From Bin80 sp965215475 (GTDB taxonomy: Bacteria; Bacteroidota; Rhodothermia; Rhodothermales; Bin80), in contig OZ244061.1 of NCBI GenBank assembly GCA_965215475.1, positions 2,542,001 through 2,606,000 on the forward strand: 64,000 bases of DNA, given 5' to 3'. Below are positions 1 through 8,633 of this stretch, one piece after another. Under the pieces are notes generated by a model. It was given only the letters and a program-made list of their open reading frames with translations, was not told the DNA's origin and searched no databases. Each line of letters opens with the position of its first letter. Position 1 is the stretch's first letter. Both the position numbers and the translations under genes were made by a program.

Positions 1-343
1 TCAATTCCTGATTCAGTATACGGGGGAGATAGCCAATATGGGAGATGATGAGACGTACAGAATCTGCCGCAACGGAAAGGCTAAAAAATCCATATCGATT
101 GGTTGTTGTACCAAGATCCATTTCGGGTACATAAACGGTGGCTCCGACTAAACTTTCAGAGCTCTCAGCGTCAACCACAAATCCGCTGATTACAGATCTG
201 TTTTGCTTGCTACTTTGTTCCGGTTGTTGGCTGATGAAAGTCCCATTCGTTGAGAGGTCAACCAGTAAATGATTTGCATTGGTTTTATGGAAACAGCAAA
301 CCAGGAGGACACCGTAGATCAAAACTGAAAAACTTCTAGACAT
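1..343 (-). CDS. Secreted protein with carboxypeptidase-regulatory-like domain, probable TonB-dependent receptor N-terminus (partial)
   Basis: I translated this by hand because the gene runs off the left edge. It opens at an ATG at 343 and stays open for 114 codons to base 1. The first ~24 residues (MSRSFSVLIYGVLLVCCF...) form a signal peptide. From about residue 50 the protein reads VISGFVVDAES, then LVGATVYVP, then LGTTTNRYGFFSLSV and VRLIISHIGYLPR. This is the pattern of the CarboxypepD_reg-like beta-sandwich (GxVxD...GAxV...GTxTxxxGxF) found at the N-terminus of SusC/TonB-dependent receptors and some other exported Bacteroidota proteins. The barrel or catalytic part would lie outside the window, so receptor versus other secreted protein cannot be decided. 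Confidence 0.7.
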   Translation of the reverse strand, partial: MSRSFSVLIYGVLLVCCFHKTNANHLLVDLSTNGTFISQQPEQSSKQNRSVISGFVVDAESSESLVGATVYVPEMDLGTTTNRYGFFSLSVAADSVRLIISHIGYLPRILNQEL

Positions 344-553
344 TGACACTATTATCAATCACTTCACCTCACGCATATACCTGATTTATATTCGACCTCT
401 TGCAAAAGCTCCGAGATTGAGTACAAACATTGCTATGAGAGTATCTATGAGGTTTTTTTCTATTCTGTAACAGGAAATTTGAAGAACTTCCTCAGTTACC
501 TTTGTTTTTCCAGAATCGAAGCCCTTTTAGGCCAGAAATCATACTTCCCTTCT

Positions 554-1069
554 CTATTCTAGATGTTTGTTGATTGGTAGTCCGGAAACTCCCCGCACAG
601 CGGCAGAATGCTTACTTCTGGTGCCTCGTCCACGCGTTCTACGCATGCTAGCCCATGTTGATAATGTGCCATGTCCACTACTACTTCCCCTCGAGGTAAT
701 TACTGTTACACTTACTGAGGTGGATTGTCCACTGGGTAAATCAGTGCTACTCACAGGATTTAAGAAATAGCCACCATTAGAATTTCTGTATTTGAAGAAT
801 TCGGTATTTGCAATTCCTCTTCCCGATCCTGTCCAGGTTGTATAAGACGTATTCCACATCAAGACGGTTCCTGGAGAATTGGGCGTAAAGTCGCTGTCGC
901 CAGAATTCACTTTTATACTCGGGTAGTTAAAGTCGGCAGCGCACATATAAGTATTAGTGATAGATCGTGCAGGATTAGTTCCGGCAGCGAATCCAAAATC
1001 AGCAGGACTACCACAACCAGATTGTATCCCGGCGGAATTTGCAGATTTAGATAAACCCCCCTTATTCAT
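554..1069 (-). CDS. Hypothetical protein, possibly a gene remnant
   Basis: An open frame of 171 codons, rich in Ser, Thr, Gly and Asn. I recognise no domain. The middle (residues ~25-115, e.g. NTYMCAADFNYPSIKV and TEFFKYRNSNGGYF) looks protein-like, while the last ~45 residues are Arg/Ser-rich and less convincing. The start ATG lies inside a TGAATAAGGGGGG motif (1056-1068, minus strand) that recurs at 1334 and 12023, and an ISL3 fragment follows immediately upstream. The 5' end may therefore have been created by a rearrangement that removed the original N-terminus. The frame may also be spurious. Confidence 0.3.
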   Translation of the reverse strand: MNKGGLSKSANSAGIQSGCGSPADFGFAAGTNPARSITNTYMCAADFNYPSIKVNSGDSDFTPNSPGTVLMWNTSYTTWTGSGRGIANTEFFKYRNSNGGYFLNPVSSTDLPSGQSTSVSVTVITSRGSSSGHGTLSTWASMRRTRGRGTRSKHSAAVRGVSGLPINKHLE

Positions 1070-1190
1070 CTCAAATTGCGATTTGAGCCCAGCTTGAACG
1101 ATTCAGATTTGCTCATCTGATCAAACACCCCTTCAAAGATAAGGAGAACCTTGATAATTCTCTTTTCAAGAGGGCATTTTTCTCTTTTTT

Positions 1191-1347
1191 GGTTCTACCA
1201 CCATTTGTATGGAATTGATTAATTTTGGTTTCACCAAAATTATTTTTCATGCTTGATACTTATTTAAAAAATTCAATGCATCAGTGGTTAGATTTAGATT
1301 CTTGCTGGAGTATTGATCATGTGGAAACCAATGTGAATAAGGGGGGG
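1191..1347 (+). mobile_element. ISL3-family left-end fragment
   Basis: Bases 1191-1333 match, almost base for base, the left end of the complete ISL3-type element at 50752. They share the terminal repeat (GGTTCTACCACC here, GGTTCTATCACC there) and the first ~30 codons of its transposase, from the ATG at 1249 (MLDTYLKNSMHQWLDLD...). Similarity stops at a G-run at 1341-1347 and the rest of the element is absent. No right end is nearby, so this is a relic. It truncates the 5' side of the KAP-like gene that follows. Confidence 0.75.
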
Positions 1348-1355
1348 TTCTTTTT

Positions 1356-1982
1356 ATGGAACAGGTGAAACCGCTAATTTTCGACGAAAATGCTCGAAAT
1401 ATGTCAGAACGTCTTTTGCAAGCCTTTTTTGACACAGAAACAATTAATCTGCGTCAGATTCAGAAAGCGTTGTATCGTATGCGATTGATCTTGATGTTTG
1501 CGCAGTCGGATACCACGGGATCTCCTAACAATATTGTATATGACGAATTTTGTGTCGCCCTGATATTGCATGCGTACGATTCAGATATATTGAGAAATCT
1601 TCTTCGCGGCGAGCTATCCGACAAAGATGTCGTGGAACGCTTGTTGCCCTCCACGGTGAAGTACGATATGAATCTCCGCAAAGAACGACGTTGGTTTGAA
1701 ACGATTGTCATCAGAGCAGCTCAAGAAATAGCGGGTAAGAATCAGTCGATCGGTGAATATGATGATACTCCACTTCTTCGGTCGTATATCAAAATCGTTG
1801 AATCAACTCCCGATGGTAGTCTCGATCCAACTTCAGAAAGATATTTTGCGGGTTGCCTCGTGGAGGATGTTAAAAATCCACCCGGTAGCGAACTCTTTTA
1901 CCCAAGAGGTGTCCCTCATAGATTCAGGAACGCGGTCAAGTATCTCGAGATGCTAGAGCCCCTGAAATATTCTGGGGGTTGA
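1356..1982 (+). pseudogene. Truncated KAP-type P-loop NTPase, C-terminal remnant
   Basis: The 208-codon frame has no Walker motifs. Its residues ~24-50 (FDTETINLRQIQKALYRMRLILMF) resemble the helical segment after the ATPase core in KAP-family NTPases, where a conserved 'NLRDIERxLxRLR'-like stretch occurs. The next ~150 residues are helical and charged. An ISL3 left end sits directly upstream, so the N-terminal ATPase half was probably lost by insertion and deletion. KAP NTPases are membrane-associated STAND-related ATPases, some linked to phage exclusion. The family assignment rests on one motif and is tentative. Confidence 0.4.
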
Positions 1983-2364
1983 TTTTTACAGTTATCTCCC
2001 ACAAGGAGCATGGATTAGATTTATAAAGAATGGCACATATCAAGAAGTTGTTCCCCATTTCCTTGAAGATGTAATAATTATCCACTATAATAGGGGATTA
2101 TCTGTTCCAGATTATTCACTCTCTAGCAAATTATTCAGCTACAAAACTTGGCTCTTCAGCCTTTTCAATGAAAAAGTGTTTTTCATTGAGAGAGTTTCAC
2201 CAGTTGCTATAATTCTCGCTTTAGCGGCCATTATTTCATCGGCTGGAGTAGATTACCAAGAAATAAACTCAGTGGTTCTCAGATTAGAGTCCCACTTGGC
2301 AGCAAAAGTCGTCAATATTTGTCAAATCCTCCAACAGCACGTCTGGTTTGGCTGATTTGAGATC
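1966..2364 (+). pseudogene. Unassigned open stretch, possible decayed coding remnant
   Basis: Directly after the KAP-like remnant a second frame is open for about 132 codons without a usable start codon. It encodes GVDFYSYLPQGAWIRF, then KTWLFSLFNEKVFFIERV, then a hydrophobic run PVAIILALAAIISSAGV. Length and composition suggest it once encoded protein, perhaps the frameshifted continuation of the preceding gene. Its last ~80 bases overlap the 3' end of the minus-strand HAD gene, so that part at least is coincidental. Confidence 0.25.
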
Positions 2365-2961
2365 CTGATAGCTCGTGAACCCCGTTGCAACCGCGATACT
2401 CAGTGCTCCATTTACCTGACCACAAGTGACATCGTGAATCGAATCGCCGATAATGACCAAATCATGTCCCACAAAGGCTCTTCCGCAGTGCTTGAGTGCC
2501 CGTCTAGTGGCGATGGCAGGGAGCTTGTTTCGGTCAGCATGGTCACATCCGAATGCCCCAAACGGGAATAAATGATCTAGTCGAGCCGCCTCCAGTTTAC
2601 GATAGGCGGTCACACGAACATTTCCGGTTAGCAATGCCAGTTGAATAGATTGATTGGGTTTCAGATATTCAAGGAGCTCTACGACACCATCCGAGGGAGT
2701 AACCTCATCAGATACATACGTAGCGTGGGAGATGTAGCGTTCCAATGCAACCGGTATAAGTTCTAGTGTCTTCTCTGGGTTGAATCCGGCTAGCAAAAAA
2801 ATTTCTTCCAGGATTTGGGGATCCGTGCGTCCAGAAAAGGATACTCCTTCGGTTGAAATGGGGCGCCCGCAAAGATCTTCAAGTGTGTCCTCGATATGTT
2901 TACGGCTGGATTGAATGGGTTTGATGAGCGTTCCATCGATGTCAAATAACAGAAGCTTCAT
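2284..2961 (-). CDS. HAD-superfamily hydrolase, phosphoglycolate phosphatase-like
   Basis: A 225-residue haloacid-dehalogenase-type phosphatase, probably cytoplasmic and Mg2+-dependent. Motif I is FDIDGTL at residues 6-12, with nucleophile and acid/base aspartates. Motif II is the Thr in ALLTGN (~residue 112). A Lys/Arg-rich segment follows, and motif IV is IIGDSIHDV (~170). The long helical cap between motifs I and II is typical of the Gph/PGP subfamily. The start ATG overlaps the stop of the upstream dehydratase gene (ATGA), so the two are probably co-translated. Substrate is not readable from sequence. Phosphoglycolate is the family default, but a sugar-phosphate substrate would fit the neighbouring nucleotide-sugar gene. 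Confidence 0.8.
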   Translation of the reverse strand: MKLLLFDIDGTLIKPIQSSRKHIEDTLEDLCGRPISTEGVSFSGRTDPQILEEIFLLAGFNPEKTLELIPVALERYISHATYVSDEVTPSDGVVELLEYLKPNQSIQLALLTGNVRVTAYRKLEAARLDHLFPFGAFGCDHADRNKLPAIATRRALKHCGRAFVGHDLVIIGDSIHDVTCGQVNGALSIAVATGFTSYQDLKSAKPDVLLEDLTNIDDFCCQVGL

Positions 2962-4040
2962 CAGGACGGATATTGGGCCTTTATGTATGTACGATAGCTC
3001 TCGTCAATCACAGCCTGAAGCCATGGTTGATTAGCGAGATACCACTGAACGGTAGTGCGAAGTCCTTCCTCAAGAGAATGGCTTGGAGTCCATCCCAGCT
3101 CAGTCATGAGTTTGCTTGCATCAATTGCATAACGGAAGTCATGGCCTGGCCGGTCTTGAACAAATTTGATGAGTTTCCAACTGCTCTTAGCAGGACGACC
3201 TAATTCATCGTCCACAATCGTAAGAAGTACGTGTAATAAGTCCAGGTTTGAACATTCTCCAGAGCCTCCAACCAGATAGGTTTCACCAGCGATGCCGTGT
3301 TGTAGCATACAGATCAGTGCTTCACAGTGATCTCCGACATGAAGCCAATCGCGTACGTTTTCGCCTTTAGAGTAGACGGGGATGGGCTGTTTGTTCAGAG
3401 CTCGAACAATGGCCAAGGGAATAAGCTTTTCTGGAAATTGATAGGGCCCGTAATTATTTGAGCAGTTAGAAATCACCACAGGAAGCCCATAGGTATGAGC
3501 ATACGCCCGAACGAAGTGATCCGCAGATGCTTTGGAAGCAGAATAGGGAGATCGAGGTGCATAGGGGGTATCAGGTGAGAATTTACCCGTCGGCCCCAAG
3601 GCTCCAAATACCTCGTCCGTAGAGACATGCAAAAATCGAAAGTCCTCTACATCGGATGAAGACTGGAGCCACAAATCCTTGGCTGATTGTAACAAAGAGG
3701 TCGTTCCAAGGACATTGGACTGGACAAAGTCTATTGGAGAATGGATCGATCGATCCACATGACTTTCTGCCGCAAAATGAATTATGGATGTGAATTGGTA
3801 CTCTGTAAATAATCTCTGTAAGAGATCTCGATCACAGACATCTCCATGAATAAAGGTATAATTGGATGTATTCTCAATTGAATGCAAACTTTGGAGGTTG
3901 CCAGCGTAGGTCAACTTATCAAGATTCACGATGATAGAATCCGAGAACTGTGGGACAATCTGGTGTAAAAAATTTGCACCAATGAAGCCAGCCCCTCCGG
4001 TCACCAAGATACGGCGGGGTTGGTGAGTGGTAGTGGGCAT
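2961..4040 (-). CDS. rfbB: dTDP-glucose 4,6-dehydratase
   Basis: Converts dTDP-glucose to dTDP-4-keto-6-deoxyglucose, the second committed step to dTDP-rhamnose and other deoxysugars of surface polysaccharides. The NAD-binding signature ILVTGGAGFIGANF is at the N-terminus. FAAESHVDRSI, HVSTDEVFGALG and the catalytic pair YSASKA follow in family order, and SNNYGPYQFPEKLIPL matches the substrate-binding region. The open frame extends 55 codons further upstream, but I chose the ATG at 4040 because it gives 359 residues, the usual length, and places the Rossmann fold directly after the start. No other rfb/rml gene is present, so the pathway is completed elsewhere. Confidence 0.92.
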   Translation of the reverse strand: MPTTTHQPRRILVTGGAGFIGANFLHQIVPQFSDSIIVNLDKLTYAGNLQSLHSIENTSNYTFIHGDVCDRDLLQRLFTEYQFTSIIHFAAESHVDRSIHSPIDFVQSNVLGTTSLLQSAKDLWLQSSSDVEDFRFLHVSTDEVFGALGPTGKFSPDTPYAPRSPYSASKASADHFVRAYAHTYGLPVVISNCSNNYGPYQFPEKLIPLAIVRALNKQPIPVYSKGENVRDWLHVGDHCEALICMLQHGIAGETYLVGGSGECSNLDLLHVLLTIVDDELGRPAKSSWKLIKFVQDRPGHDFRYAIDASKLMTELGWTPSHSLEEGLRTTVQWYLANQPWLQAVIDESYRTYIKAQYPS

Positions 4041-4548
4041 GGTCAGATCATGAAGTATCCGATTGCTACCTAAAAACAGGAGCGTTTCCGGAGTAAAAGG
4101 ATCACAGAGGGTAGCGTATATGTATATGCCGTGTTCTGGTTCGATCGGATGTTGTTCCATGCATGATTCTCGTTCTAGAAACTCCAACAGATACGTCTTC
4201 CACATTAACGTATGAAATTTGGCAGGATTCCTCCGGCCAAACAGGTTTATGGCGCGGCCTGTTTTTGATTTTCCATACGTTTGTCATGTCTTGGACTCGT
4301 TGGATGTAGATCAACCAGGCGGATAAAGAAGAGGAGCGCTTCGGAAGAACCATGCTCATTGACGATGAAAGAAAGTAGATCGTAACAGGATCTTTTTGAC
4401 CAAGCGTTTTCATCACAACAGAAGGCAAAGTTGCAGAGCTTTTGCCAAAATCCATACTGCGCACAATGATTCCAACATGTGCAATCTGAATCCAGGTTGA
4501 TCTTCCCAGAAAAGCCAATTCGTCTTCCAGGGGGATTTTTGCAAAGCG
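4041..4548. other. Gene-poor stretch between rfbB and the tRNA terminator
   Basis: I see no supportable gene here. Minus-strand frames through this interval (including the 5' extension of rfbB and a 138-codon frame at 4102-4518) show no recognisable domain and overlap each other. The promoter of rfbB should lie here, but no clear -35/-10 or Bacteroidota-type -33/-7 pair stands out. Confidence 0.5.
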
Positions 4549-4600
4549 GTCTTCAAAAAAAAAAAGAAGACCGGCCCTCAGTTGTTACTGGGGCCGGTCC
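4549..4600 (-). terminator. Rho-independent terminator of the tRNA-fMet gene
   Basis: On the minus strand, immediately after the tRNA 3' CCA, a 9-bp G+C-rich stem GACCGGCCC / GGGCCGGTC encloses a short loop. It is followed by TTC and a run of T residues (A-run at ~4556-4566 on the plus strand). Position and structure fit an intrinsic terminator for the split tRNA transcript. Confidence 0.88.
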
Positions 4601-4603
4601 TGA

Positions 4604-4945
<342 letters not shown>

Positions 4946-5070
4946 ATATATCAGTTAATACCTTTTGGAATGAAAAAAGGTTCCAGTATTTGGCACACCC
5001 ATGCACATTCTTTGTTGAAAGCGGGGTTTATGGATTGACTCACCAATCATTCATACTTAATATTTATCCA

Positions 5071-6270
5071 ATGGCAGTTATCAAGGCATTCGCGGCCCTG
5101 CGACCAACAATTGAAGCAGCAGAGAGAGTTGCTTGTGTTCCTTACGATGTTATCAGTACTGCGGAGGCTCGTCAGATGGCGAAAGGGAACCCGAAAAGCT
5201 TTCTTCATATTATTCGCCCAGAAATTGATCTGAGTCGTGATATGGATGAATACGACCGTGCAGTTTACTTGCAGGGAGCTGAAAATTTACGTCAATTTGC
5301 TTCTGGAAGCGATAGCTATCAAGAAACGGAACCCTATCTATATGCCTATCGCATCCGAATGGATGAACACGAACAGGTTGGTATCTATGGACTGGTTTCC
5401 GTTGAAGAATACAAGCGAGGTGCGATTCTCAAGCACGAAAATATCCGTCCTCCAAAGGTTGCTGATCGAACTCGCCATATTCTGACCCAGGCTGCCCATG
5501 CGGAGCCGGTCAATCTAGTATTCAAGGACTATGCTCCGGTAACAGACTTAATGGAGGAGTGTACGAAGACGGATCCGTTATTTGATTTTACAGCAGTGGA
5601 TGGAATTCAGCATACGGTGTGGAGATTCGCGGACACACAACGTTTAGTAGAAGCATTTAAAGGAGTGGGTCCAGTCTATATTGCAGATGGACATCATCGG
5701 TGTGAGGCGGCGTTGAATGCATGGGAGAAGGAAGCTGCTCCGGGGAGCGATTTTTTCCCAGCTGTGTGCTTCCCAGCGAACAGTACTCGAATTCTTCCCT
5801 ACAACCGGATTATTCGTGTGCCAAATGTGGAAAAATTTATTCAAGCGATAGATAGAGTTGGAGCAATCCAAACGTCAACGGAAACGCCTACCCCATCTAG
5901 TCCAGGTGAAGTATCTCTGTATGCGGAGGGGAGTTGGCATACCGTTTTACTCCCCCCAACGAAACGTAATGGTGTGGCGGATCAATTGGATGTTGCTCGC
6001 CTTGGAGAATTGATCCTTGAGCCTTTTCTGGGCATCATAGATCAGCGCACGGATCCCAACATCACGTTTGTGGGAGGAATCAGGGGAACGGATGAACTGG
6101 TGCAACGTGTGGAAGACAGCCGTCACCCTTCGGTTGCCTTTTCAATGTTTGCAACTAGTATGGATCAACTGCTGGCGGTCTCGGACGCGCATGAGCTCAT
6201 GCCGCCAAAATCAACCTGGTTTGAACCGAAGCTTCGAAGTGGACTTCTGATTCATCGTTTTGCAAGATAA
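5071..6270 (+). CDS. DUF1015 family protein
   Basis: A 399-residue protein of the DUF1015 family, whose biochemical function is not established. Family hallmarks are the N-terminal PYDVIS motif (~residues 24-29), the central ILKHENIRPPKVADR segment and YIADGHHRCEAAL (~200-212). The frame extends upstream to 4990, but the ATG at 5071 (MAVIKAFAALRP) is the natural start because family members begin with this segment. The stop overlaps the serA start by one base (TAATG), so the two genes are translationally coupled. The recurrent linkage of this family to serA and serC suggests a role connected with serine or phosphoserine metabolism, which is inference. Confidence 0.88.
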   Translation: MAVIKAFAALRPTIEAAERVACVPYDVISTAEARQMAKGNPKSFLHIIRPEIDLSRDMDEYDRAVYLQGAENLRQFASGSDSYQETEPYLYAYRIRMDEHEQVGIYGLVSVEEYKRGAILKHENIRPPKVADRTRHILTQAAHAEPVNLVFKDYAPVTDLMEECTKTDPLFDFTAVDGIQHTVWRFADTQRLVEAFKGVGPVYIADGHHRCEAALNAWEKEAAPGSDFFPAVCFPANSTRILPYNRIIRVPNVEKFIQAIDRVGAIQTSTETPTPSSPGEVSLYAEGSWHTVLLPPTKRNGVADQLDVARLGELILEPFLGIIDQRTDPNITFVGGIRGTDELVQRVEDSRHPSVAFSMFATSMDQLLAVSDAHELMPPKSTWFEPKLRSGLLIHRFAR

Positions 6271-7472
6271 TGCGCGTACTGATTGCCGATAAATTGCCTG
6301 AAAAAAGTATTGAGGCATTAAGGCAGGCCGGACACGCTGTAGCGGTTGAACTTTGTTCAGCAGATCAACTGCAGAAAGCACTCATCCACCATGAGACCGA
6401 GTCTCTGGTGGTAAGATCAACCAATGTGACACGCAGTATGATTCAACATGCGCCATGTCTTGAGTTGATTGTGCGGGCTGGGGCAGGATATGATTCTATT
6501 GATTTGGAAGCTGCATCAGAGTTTGGTGTTTTCGTCGCGAATTGCCCGGGCAAAAATGCCAGTGCAGTTGCCGAGTTAACGATTGGGCTCATCGTCTCGT
6601 TGGATCGCTGGATTCCAGACAATGTCTCAGATGCGCGAGCAGGAAAATGGCAGAAAGGCAAATACGCCAAGGCACGAGGCCTCAAAGGTAGGGTGCTCGG
6701 ACTCATTGGTATGGGAGAAATTGGCCAGCTTGTTGCCAAGATGGCGCAGGGGCTTGGGCTTGAAGTAGTCGTATGGAGTCGCTCACTTACCGCTGAATCG
6801 GCCGTATCCTTTGGAGTAAGCCGTGCAGACACCCCTATACAGGTTGCCGCTCAATCCGATATTGTTTCATTGCATGTAGCAGCAACGTCATCAACGTTTC
6901 AGATAGCAAACGAGGATTTTTTTACTGCGATGAAGCCAGGAGCACTTTTTATAAATACTACGCGAGGAAGCACGGTAGATGAAAATGCTTTGCGTACAGC
7001 ATTGGATGAGAATGGAATTCGTGCCGCTCTGGATGTGTTTGCAGATGAGCCAACCTACAAAGAGGGGGCACTCAAGACACATCTGCGAACACATCCTTCT
7101 GTGTATCTGACGCATCATGTTGGAGCATCAACAGTTCAGGCACAGGAGGCTACTGGAGATGAAGCGGCGCGCGTGATTGACACGTATGCGAATACGGGAG
7201 TTGTCCCTAATTGTGTTAACATTGCGGTTCAATCAGCCGCGACACATTTAATAACCGTTCGGCATCTGGATAAAGTTGGAGTGCTTGCCCGGGTACTTGA
7301 TGTGGTACGTAAGTGCGACCTGAACGTACAAGAGATGGAAAACCAAGTGTTTGCTGGTTCTGTGAATGCTGCAGTTGCACGAATCCGCATCGTGGGTAAA
7401 CCTCCTGATGAACTCTCAAGCTTGCTCAAAAATATTCAAGACGTGTTAGCTGTTTCAGAAATTAAACTTTAA
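6270..7472 (+). CDS. serA: D-3-phosphoglycerate dehydrogenase
   Basis: Oxidises 3-phosphoglycerate to 3-phosphohydroxypyruvate with NAD+, the first step of serine biosynthesis. The NAD-binding motif GLIGMGEIGQ is at residues ~148-157. The catalytic triad of the 2-hydroxyacid dehydrogenase family is visible as Arg in NTTRGST, Glu in DVFADEP and His in THHVGAST. The last ~75 residues (from HLITVRHLDKVGVLARVLD) form an ACT domain, so feedback inhibition by serine is plausible. The 400-residue length lacks the extra ASB domain of long SerA forms. It lies between the DUF1015 gene and serC with almost no gaps, forming a serine operon. Confidence 0.93.
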   Translation: MRVLIADKLPEKSIEALRQAGHAVAVELCSADQLQKALIHHETESLVVRSTNVTRSMIQHAPCLELIVRAGAGYDSIDLEAASEFGVFVANCPGKNASAVAELTIGLIVSLDRWIPDNVSDARAGKWQKGKYAKARGLKGRVLGLIGMGEIGQLVAKMAQGLGLEVVVWSRSLTAESAVSFGVSRADTPIQVAAQSDIVSLHVAATSSTFQIANEDFFTAMKPGALFINTTRGSTVDENALRTALDENGIRAALDVFADEPTYKEGALKTHLRTHPSVYLTHHVGASTVQAQEATGDEAARVIDTYANTGVVPNCVNIAVQSAATHLITVRHLDKVGVLARVLDVVRKCDLNVQEMENQVFAGSVNAAVARIRIVGKPPDELSSLLKNIQDVLAVSEIKL

Positions 7473-7473
7473 G

Positions 7474-8562
7474 ATGACCTCAACCCAATCTAGGCGTTTG
7501 CATAATTTTTCGGCAGGACCAGGTACGCTTCCTCTTTCAGTTCTTGAGGCCGCTCATGAAGAACTGCCTGTTTATAGGAAAACAGGAGCATCCGTAATGG
7601 AAATCTCTCATCGATCACCCGAATATATTGAGATAGAGACCTCTGCACGTAAGCGGATTGCGAATCTCCTTGGGTTGACCGCGGATTGGCACATATTATT
7701 TCTTGGAGGAGGTGCTTCGATGCAGTTTCACCAGGTACCATTGAATTTTCTTCCCCCGGATGGACAAGCGGCATATCTTTTGACCGGAGCGTGGGCGAAG
7801 AAGGCACACGCGGAAGCATGCAAGATTGGTCATGGTCGGATTGCGGCATCCAGTGCAGAATCTGCCTTTACTTATATTCCAGATCCAATATCATGGGAGT
7901 TGGACTCTCAGGATTCTTATCTGCACTATACATCCAACAATACGATCTATGGGACTCAATTCCATGATGTTCCGAGAGTGAATTGCCCGCTTGTCTGTGA
8001 TGCATCCAGTGATTTTTTGAGTTACCCGCTTGAATTAGATCGTTACGGGTTGATTTATGCAGGAGCGCAGAAAAACATTGGTCCTGCTGGCGTCACGGTC
8101 GTGCTGGTTCGGGATGGGTTTTTAAAATCTCGCAATACAGAGCTACCTACCATGTTGGATTATGGAACCCACGCTGCAAAATGCTTCAACACCCCTCCGG
8201 TTTTTGCAGTCTATATGGTCGAAAAGGTATTGGAATGGTTAGAGAATCTGGGGGGGATTTCGGGGGTACAGCAGGTGAACAGAAAGAAATCCACCCTTTT
8301 GTATGATGCGATAGATTCTAGCGGATTTTACCGGGGAACGGCCGAAAAAGCGTCCCGATCCCAGATGAATATCACGTTCCGATTGATCCAAGAAGAACTA
8401 GAACCGGTATTTATTGAACAGGCTGCGGAGCATGGGTTGGTTGCGCTCAAAGGACATCGGTCGGTCGGTGGAATTCGCGCCTCCATCTATAATGCATGTC
8501 CATTAGAATCCGTGAAAGTGCTTGTCGATTTTATGAGAGACTTTGAGAAGAAAAATGGGTAG
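7474..8562 (+). CDS. serC: Phosphoserine aminotransferase
   Basis: Class V PLP-dependent aminotransferase that converts 3-phosphohydroxypyruvate and glutamate to phosphoserine, following SerA. The start HNFSAGPGTLPLSVLE is the family signature. FLGGGASMQFHQVPLNF binds cofactor phosphate, VCDASSDFLSYPL carries the PLP-pyridine Asp, and YAGAQKNIGPAGVTVV contains the Schiff-base Lys. The C-terminal GHRSVGGIRASIYNACP is the substrate-binding loop. The length (362 residues) is normal. It starts one base after the serA stop. No phosphoserine phosphatase (serB) is adjacent; the HAD protein at 2284 is too far away to assign to that step. Confidence 0.95.
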   Translation: MTSTQSRRLHNFSAGPGTLPLSVLEAAHEELPVYRKTGASVMEISHRSPEYIEIETSARKRIANLLGLTADWHILFLGGGASMQFHQVPLNFLPPDGQAAYLLTGAWAKKAHAEACKIGHGRIAASSAESAFTYIPDPISWELDSQDSYLHYTSNNTIYGTQFHDVPRVNCPLVCDASSDFLSYPLELDRYGLIYAGAQKNIGPAGVTVVLVRDGFLKSRNTELPTMLDYGTHAAKCFNTPPVFAVYMVEKVLEWLENLGGISGVQQVNRKKSTLLYDAIDSSGFYRGTAEKASRSQMNITFRLIQEELEPVFIEQAAEHGLVALKGHRSVGGIRASIYNACPLESVKVLVDFMRDFEKKNG

Positions 8563-8633
8563 TTTCAGTTTGGGGTAGAGATCCCAGGAAATTTTAATTG
8601 ATCGTTGTATATTCTCTCTGAAGTTTTTGAATC

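Noticed and set aside
4102..4518. A 138-codon minus-strand ORF upstream of rfbB.
   Set aside because: No recognisable motif, it overlaps another open extension of rfbB, and its composition looks unlike the neighbouring genes.
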